Assembly: GCF_000230715.2 (NCBI RefSeq)
Contig: NC_019792.1
Coordinates: 186,001-250,000, forward strand
Direction of reading: 5' to 3'
DNA: 64,000 bases
Source of the DNA: Natronobacterium gregoryi SP2
GTDB taxonomy: Archaea; Halobacteriota; Halobacteria; Halobacteriales; Natrialbaceae
Below the pieces are notes generated by a model, which saw nothing but the letters and a program-made list of their open reading frames with translations, ran no database searches and was not told the DNA's origin. This document shows positions 59,442-64,000 of this stretch, piece after piece. Positions within the stretch are counted from its first letter, which is position 1. Each line of letters begins with the position of its first letter. The position numbers and the translations under genes were made by a program.

Positions 59442-62096
59442 TTACTCGACGATGACGACCGCCGACGCCGTCTCGATCATCTCTCCCTCGCCGGAGTAGG
59501 TACGCTCGAGTTCGACCTCGAACAGATCGTCCTCGAGTTCCTCGCCAGCAACTCGAAGCACGTTCTCATCGTCGTCAATTTCGTACTCGCCGCTCTCGAT
59601 GCCGGCGTCGATCTCGCCGACTTGTTCGCCGTACTGTGGCCCGACCTGCGAGTAGTCGAGGTCGATCGCGGCGACTTCGGTGGTGATCTCCGGTTGGTCG
59701 TCGAGCACCTCGAGGGCGTCGACGTGCATCACGTTCGCGATGGCGTCCGCGAAGCCGTCGATTTCGCCGTAGACGGCCACCGCGTCGAGATCGGCGTTCA
59801 GCGGGAGTTGGTTCTCGCTCTTGTACCGGCGCAGCGCCGAGATGACCTCCATCGCGGTCTCGCCGGCAGCAAGGTCGGCGTCGTACCCCTGCGGTCGCGG
59901 CCACTCGCGGGTGTGGACACTGGTCTCTGCGAGGTTGCCGTCCGCTGCGTAACCGGACTGCCAGATCTCCTCGGTGACGTGGGGTAAGAACGGTGCCCAC
60001 AGCTCCAGGAACGTGCGGTGAGCCGTCCGCAAGGCGTACTGCGTCGACGGGTTGTCCTCGCGTTCTTTCGCAATCTCGAGGTAGTCGTCACAGAACGTGT
60101 TCCAGAAGAACGTTCGGAGGCGATCGCGGGCTTTCGCGAACTCGTAGTTCTCGAACTGATCCGTGAGCTCCTCGATGGCGTCGTCGAGTTCGGCGAGCAG
60201 CCAGCGGTCGATCGGCTCGAGCTCTGTGGGTTCGTCGGGAGCACGCGGCGCGAGGTTGTCGACCAGCTTCGAGGCGTTCCAGAGTTTGCGTAGCAGTTTC
60301 TCGCCGGCCCGGAGGTCTTTCTCCTGGTACGGGAAGTCGTCGCCGACGGCGGCGCTTGCGGCCCAAAAGCGGACGGCGTCGACGGGGTACTCCGCGAGTA
60401 CCTCGTCGGGCGCGACGACGTTGCCCCGCGATTTGGACATCTTCTCGCGGTTTTCGTCTAAGACGTGGCCGTTGATCATCGTCGCGTCGAAGGGCACCTC
60501 GCCGGTGTGTTCGTAACACTTGACGACGGTGTGGAACAGCCAGAACGAGATGATATCGTGGCCCTGGGGACGCAGGTCGAACGGGTACAGTTCCGGCTTC
60601 TCCATGGTGAACGTCTCTGCATCGGCGTCCCAGTCCCAGCCGGCGTTGATGAGGGGGGTCAGCGAGGAGGTCGCCCACGTATCGAAGACGTCCTCTTCGG
60701 CGACGAACTCGTCGCCGCCACACTCGGGACAGGAATCGACGTGTGGCTCGTCGGAGAGAGGATCGACCGGGAGCTCCTCCTTCCGAGCGACGATCTCGTG
60801 GTCGCAGTCCGCACAGTACCAGACCGGGAACGGAATCCCCGAGTCGCGCTGGCGCGAGATGAGCCAGTCCCACTCGAGGCCCTCGATCCAGTGTTTGTAG
60901 CGGGTAAACATCTTCTCGGGGTACCAGTCCATCTCCCGTCCGGCCTCGAGGTACTCCTCTTTGTGATCTAAGATCTCGACGTACCACTGCTTGGAGACGC
61001 GGAACTCGACGGGCGTGTCACAGCGTTCGTGGACCTGGACGGTGTGGGAGATCTCCCAGCGGTCACGGAGGTAGCCTTCCTCCTCTAAGTCGTCGACGAT
61101 GGCCTCGCGGGCCTCCTCGGTGGACATGCCCTCGTAGTCGCCGGCGAGTTCGGTCATCGTCGCGGACTCGTCGATGGCGACGCGCAGCGGCAGGTCGTGG
61201 GCCTGGTACCACTCGATGTCCTTCTGGTCGCCGAAGGTACAGCACATGACGATCCCGCTGCCTTTCTCCATGTCGACGCGCTCGTCGGCGATGATCGGCA
61301 CCTCGTGGCCGAAGATCGGGATGCGAGCGGTCTCGCCGACGAGGTCCTGATTCTCGTCGTCGTCCGGATGGACGAAGACGGAGACACAGGCCGGGATCAG
61401 TTCGGGGCGCGTGGTAGAGATGACGAACTCGTCGCGGTCGGTGCCGGCACTCGTCACCTCGAACGCGACGTCGTTGAAGTGTGAGCCGCGTTCGTCGTCT
61501 TCCATCTCGACCTGCGAGATCGCAGTCTCGCAGTCGGGACACCAGATCGCCGGTGCTTTCTTGCGGTACTCGCGGTCGTTCTCGTAGAGGTCGATAAAGG
61601 AGAGCTGGGAGATCCGCTGGACGCGCGGTTCGATCGTCTTGTAGGTGTTGTCCCAGTCGATCGAACAGCCAAGCCCCTGCATCTTGTCGGTGAACTCGGC
61701 CTCGTACTCCGAGCAGACATCGCGACAGAGTTCCTGGAACTCGCGGCGTTCGTAGTCCTGGTGGCGGATGTCTAGTTCTTTCTCGGTCAGGCGCTCGGAG
61801 GCGATCCCGTTGTCGTCGTAGCCAAAGGGGAACAGCACGTCGCCGTCGTGCATCCGCTGGAAGCGCGCCGCGAAGTCCTGCAGCGTGTGGCCGTAGAGAT
61901 GGCCCATGTGCAGACTCCCCGACACCGTCGGCGGCGGCGTGTCGATCGCGTAGACGGTGTTCGGGTCGCGTTCGGCATCGCTCTCGTAGGCGTAGACGTC
62001 CTCGTCGACCCACGCCTCCTGCCAGCGGTTCTCGACCGCTTCGGGGTCGTAGCCACCCTCGAGGGTCGGTTCTTCGCGCTCCTGTTCCATGCTCAT
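59442..62096 (-). CDS. valS: valyl-tRNA synthetase
   Basis: This class Ia synthetase has 884 residues. The HIGH motif is GSLHMGHLYGHT and the KMSKS motif is KMSKSRGNVV. The editing domain (CP1) carries STTRPELIPACVSVFVHPDD, and the anticodon domain starts near WLLAELDDAIEEL. A pair of CxxC zinc sites (WCPDCE; CADCDHE; CPECGGDE) is typical. I chose the ATG at 62096 (MSMEQEREEPTLEGGYDPEAVE); the longer frame adds 37 residues of poor quality. The family core begins at YDPEAVENRWQE. Confidence 0.95.
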   Translation of the reverse strand: MSMEQEREEPTLEGGYDPEAVENRWQEAWVDEDVYAYESDAERDPNTVYAIDTPPPTVSGSLHMGHLYGHTLQDFAARFQRMHDGDVLFPFGYDDNGIASERLTEKELDIRHQDYERREFQELCRDVCSEYEAEFTDKMQGLGCSIDWDNTYKTIEPRVQRISQLSFIDLYENDREYRKKAPAIWCPDCETAISQVEMEDDERGSHFNDVAFEVTSAGTDRDEFVISTTRPELIPACVSVFVHPDDDENQDLVGETARIPIFGHEVPIIADERVDMEKGSGIVMCCTFGDQKDIEWYQAHDLPLRVAIDESATMTELAGDYEGMSTEEAREAIVDDLEEEGYLRDRWEISHTVQVHERCDTPVEFRVSKQWYVEILDHKEEYLEAGREMDWYPEKMFTRYKHWIEGLEWDWLISRQRDSGIPFPVWYCADCDHEIVARKEELPVDPLSDEPHVDSCPECGGDEFVAEEDVFDTWATSSLTPLINAGWDWDADAETFTMEKPELYPFDLRPQGHDIISFWLFHTVVKCYEHTGEVPFDATMINGHVLDENREKMSKSRGNVVAPDEVLAEYPVDAVRFWAASAAVGDDFPYQEKDLRAGEKLLRKLWNASKLVDNLAPRAPDEPTELEPIDRWLLAELDDAIEELTDQFENYEFAKARDRLRTFFWNTFCDDYLEIAKEREDNPSTQYALRTAHRTFLELWAPFLPHVTEEIWQSGYAADGNLAETSVHTREWPRPQGYDADLAAGETAMEVISALRRYKSENQLPLNADLDAVAVYGEIDGFADAIANVMHVDALEVLDDQPEITTEVAAIDLDYSQVGPQYGEQVGEIDAGIESGEYEIDDDENVLRVAGEELEDDLFEVELERTYSGEGEMIETASAVVIVE

Positions 62097-62406
62097 GCTC
62101 TCACCGCCCGTGACGGGCGTTGTCGGTGCGTCGATCGCGGAGTCGTCGGTGTTCGGTCGTCCATAGCTGATACTGGCCGTTGATCGGTGAATTTCGGTCT
62201 GGAACAATACATCCGTCGAAACGGGGCGGGAAATGCGGGGCTACGAGGCCCCTACGAAGACGGCGTCACGCGGGCCGTCAAACGTGCCGGCCGCAAAACA
62301 GATCATACTCACCTGTAGTAACGTGCAGCGTGTTAGATGTTTCGCGTGCTCGTTGCTCGCCCGCCGGCACATCACTAAGGAACTGCCCGGTATACGACGA
62401 GGCGCT
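62097..62406. other. intergenic region between divergent valS and hydrolase
   Basis: No gene is supported in these 310 bases. Short inverted repeats are visible (CGCCCGTGACGGGCG near 62105, and GGGCTACGAGGCCC near 62236). The right end near 62395 has GTATACGA as a possible TATA region of the hydrolase gene. Confidence 0.45.
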
Positions 62407-63201
62407 ATGGATCGACCTACTGCGGTCTCGACGGAGATTCGTGGCGTCGACGTCGTCGGTCCGCCCGACGCCCGCTCGATCGTCTTCGTCCACGGCGCGA
62501 TGGTTACCCGGAAGATGTGGGGGCCACAGCGGGACGCATTGGCCGACGACTACCGCGTCGTCGCCCCCGACCTCCCGGGACACGGCAATCGGGCCGACGA
62601 GTCGTTCGAACTCGAGTACGCACTGACGGTGCTCGACGACGTCGTCGACGAACTGGCCGACGGGAACGCGATCCTCGTCGGCCTCTCGCTCGGCGGCTAC
62701 GTGATCACGGAGTACGCGAGCCGATACCCGAACAAGGTCGACGGTCTCGTGATCGTCGGGAGCAGTGCCAACCCCGTCCGGGGGATGAACCTCCTGACGC
62801 GACTTACGGGCGGTGTCGCGCGGTTGGCGACTCGCAGCGACCTGGTCGAACGGGCTGTCGAGCGACTCGGCGAACGCTGGGTTCGCAACCGCGATCTCGA
62901 CCCCGAACACGAACGAGAGATCCTCGAGTCGGGGATCTTCCCACGGGAGTTCGGCACGCCGGGACCGGACCTTGCGGGACGTGACGTCCGGGCGACGCTC
63001 CGGGCCTATCATGGCCCCGTCCTCGTGGTCAACGGCGAACGCGACGAGATCATGCGCCGTGGCGAGCGGGACCACGCCGCGGCCGCCGATGCGGACGTGG
63101 TCGTCCTCGAGGGCGTCGGTCACGTCTGTACCCTCCACCGGCCGGAGACGTTCACGAACCTCGTCGAGCAGTTCGTCCGGCGAGTCGACGCGTCGGCGTG
63201 A
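62407..63201 (+). CDS. alpha/beta fold hydrolase
   Basis: This 264-residue serine hydrolase has the oxyanion motif VFVHGAMVTRKMWGPQRDAL, DLPGHGNRAD, the nucleophile elbow VGLSLGGYVIT, Asp in VVNGERDEIM and His in EGVGHVCTLHRPE. It resembles lactonase/carboxylesterase-type enzymes (MhpC, PldB-like). Substrate unknown. The longer upstream frame is not supported. Confidence 0.85.
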   Translation: MDRPTAVSTEIRGVDVVGPPDARSIVFVHGAMVTRKMWGPQRDALADDYRVVAPDLPGHGNRADESFELEYALTVLDDVVDELADGNAILVGLSLGGYVITEYASRYPNKVDGLVIVGSSANPVRGMNLLTRLTGGVARLATRSDLVERAVERLGERWVRNRDLDPEHEREILESGIFPREFGTPGPDLAGRDVRATLRAYHGPVLVVNGERDEIMRRGERDHAAAADADVVVLEGVGHVCTLHRPETFTNLVEQFVRRVDASA

Positions 63202-63306
63202 CCCGTCGTTCTGGGGGAAACCATTATCAGCGTCCGTGTTCGACCGGTATTCTAATGGAGCGGCTGCGAGCAGTCAGTCGAGATCACTGCGTCGACTGGA
63301 GTAGCC

Positions 63307-64000
63307 ATGCCAGGTGATCTCGCAGAGTGGTACGCCGACGGCCTGATTGCCCGAAGCAAACTCGTCGTCGTCGTCTTGCTACTCGTGACTGCCGGGATCG
63401 GTGCAGGAGCCGTCGTCAACGAGACCGAAGACGCCGGCATCGGCGAGTTCGAAACCGACTCCGACGCGCAGGCTGCCCTCGAGTACGTCGATGCCAACTA
63501 CGCCACGAACGACGCCGTCGTCACACAGATTGTCGTCCGCGACGAGGGTGGCGACGTCCTTACCCGTACATCGCTGCTCGAGTCGTTGTCCCTCCAGCAG
63601 GACGCCCTCGAGAACGAGTCGATAAACGAAACCGTCGGCGACGACGGCTTCGTCGGCCTCGAGAACGTGGTCGGGATCACAGCCCACACGGGGGATCGGA
63701 TCGACGAGTTCGAACAACGCGGGGAGGAACTCGGCGAACGCCAGGCCGAACTCGAGGCCAGAAGCGACGCACTCGAGGAGGGAATAAACGAGAGTCGCGA
63801 GATTCAACGCGAGTACGAAGAACTACACGCGACGACGAACGAAACCGACTCCGAGTACCAGGAGGGTGCCGCCGAACTCGAGGCGCAGTTCACGGGAGTC
63901 GTGGAGGAGACGACCGCGGCGGCCGACCTCGACGACGAGGAAGCCGACGAGTACGCACAGCTCGCAGCACAGGCCCGTGAGGTCGAATCGGGCCTGTTCG
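63307..64000 (+). CDS. RND/MMPL family exporter, N-terminal part (cut by window end)
   Basis: Starting at ATG 63307 (MPGDLAEWYADGLIARSK), the frame is open to the end of the window, 231 codons. An N-terminal transmembrane helix (LVVVVLLLVTAGIGAGAVV) leads into an extracytoplasmic domain containing a long charged coiled coil (about residues 140-200, EFEQRGEELGERQAELEARS and on). This is the layout of haloarchaeal MMPL-type exporters related to the 26416-28836 protein. The remaining membrane part lies outside. Confidence 0.75.
   Translation, partial: MPGDLAEWYADGLIARSKLVVVVLLLVTAGIGAGAVVNETEDAGIGEFETDSDAQAALEYVDANYATNDAVVTQIVVRDEGGDVLTRTSLLESLSLQQDALENESINETVGDDGFVGLENVVGITAHTGDRIDEFEQRGEELGERQAELEARSDALEEGINESREIQREYEELHATTNETDSEYQEGAAELEAQFTGVVEETTAAADLDDEEADEYAQLAAQAREVESGLF

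Overview
The window is chromosomal DNA from an extremely halophilic archaeon, most likely of the Natrialbales (Natrinema/Haloterrigena/Natronorubrum type). The evidence is high GC, very acidic predicted proteins, leaderless genes with archaeal TATA boxes, a TFB gene, an archaeal fibrillarin/Nop5 pair, gamma-glutamylcysteine ligase, Tat-dependent lipoproteins, DNA gyrase and several K+ transport genes. Placement at genus level is inference.

Layout. 0.1-4.3 kb: NDH-2-like flavoprotein, a DtxR-type metal regulator with matching palindromic operators in front of itself and of a ZIP metal transporter, then a winged-helix regulator. 4.4-9.1 kb: gyrA and gyrB, separated by seven consecutive perfect hairpins. 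9.3-15.9 kb: gamma-glutamylcysteine ligase, a broken and an intact PQQ-type beta-propeller lipoprotein, flpA-nop5 (rRNA 2'-O-methylation), a thioesterase-like lipoprotein that reads in frame into nop5, and a DoxX protein. 16-26.1 kb: an ion/osmolyte transport island with two trkH genes, trkA, two amino-acid permease-UspA fusions and a trkA-like pseudogene. 26.4-35.2 kb: an RND exporter with an exported partner protein and a divergent TrmB regulator, then DUF63, an inositol-phosphatase-like and an HTTM protein. 35.3-40.7 kb: tRNA-Leu(CAA), a DUF364 metal-binding-type protein, and a cassette of a DyP-like Tat protein, a P19-like His-rich lipoprotein and a cohesin-domain surface protein. 40.8-44.4 kb: menaquinone genes menA-menC-menE, overlapping. 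44.6-51.3 kb: NRDE, HTH, RidA, gatC-gatA, TFB and a hydrolase. 51.5-54.5 kb: an HTH-10 regulator, an antitoxin/MazF-type toxin pair, and an IS6-family element that has removed the 5' end of a MazG-like gene. 54.5-64 kb: prephenate dehydrogenase, a methyltransferase, surE, small proteins, valS, a hydrolase and the start of a second RND-type exporter.

Three kinds of non-coding structure stand out. (1) An intergenic palindromic repeat of about 82 bp with covarying stems recurs at about 3.35, 35.7, 36.8, 51.3 and 59.0 kb. (2) An 84-bp unit bounded by ACTAGT is tandemly arrayed inside the IS6-family element at 53.2-53.5 kb and again, without a transposase, at 3.4-3.6 kb, where it interrupts a copy of repeat (1). 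Its hairpin stems also covary. (3) Three genes (ZIP, an APC-UspA permease, a small HTH) share one leader design: a leaderless micro-ORF of 15-22 codons that carries a Shine-Dalgarno sequence and ends at or overlaps the start of the main gene. These are the best candidates for undescribed biology in the window.
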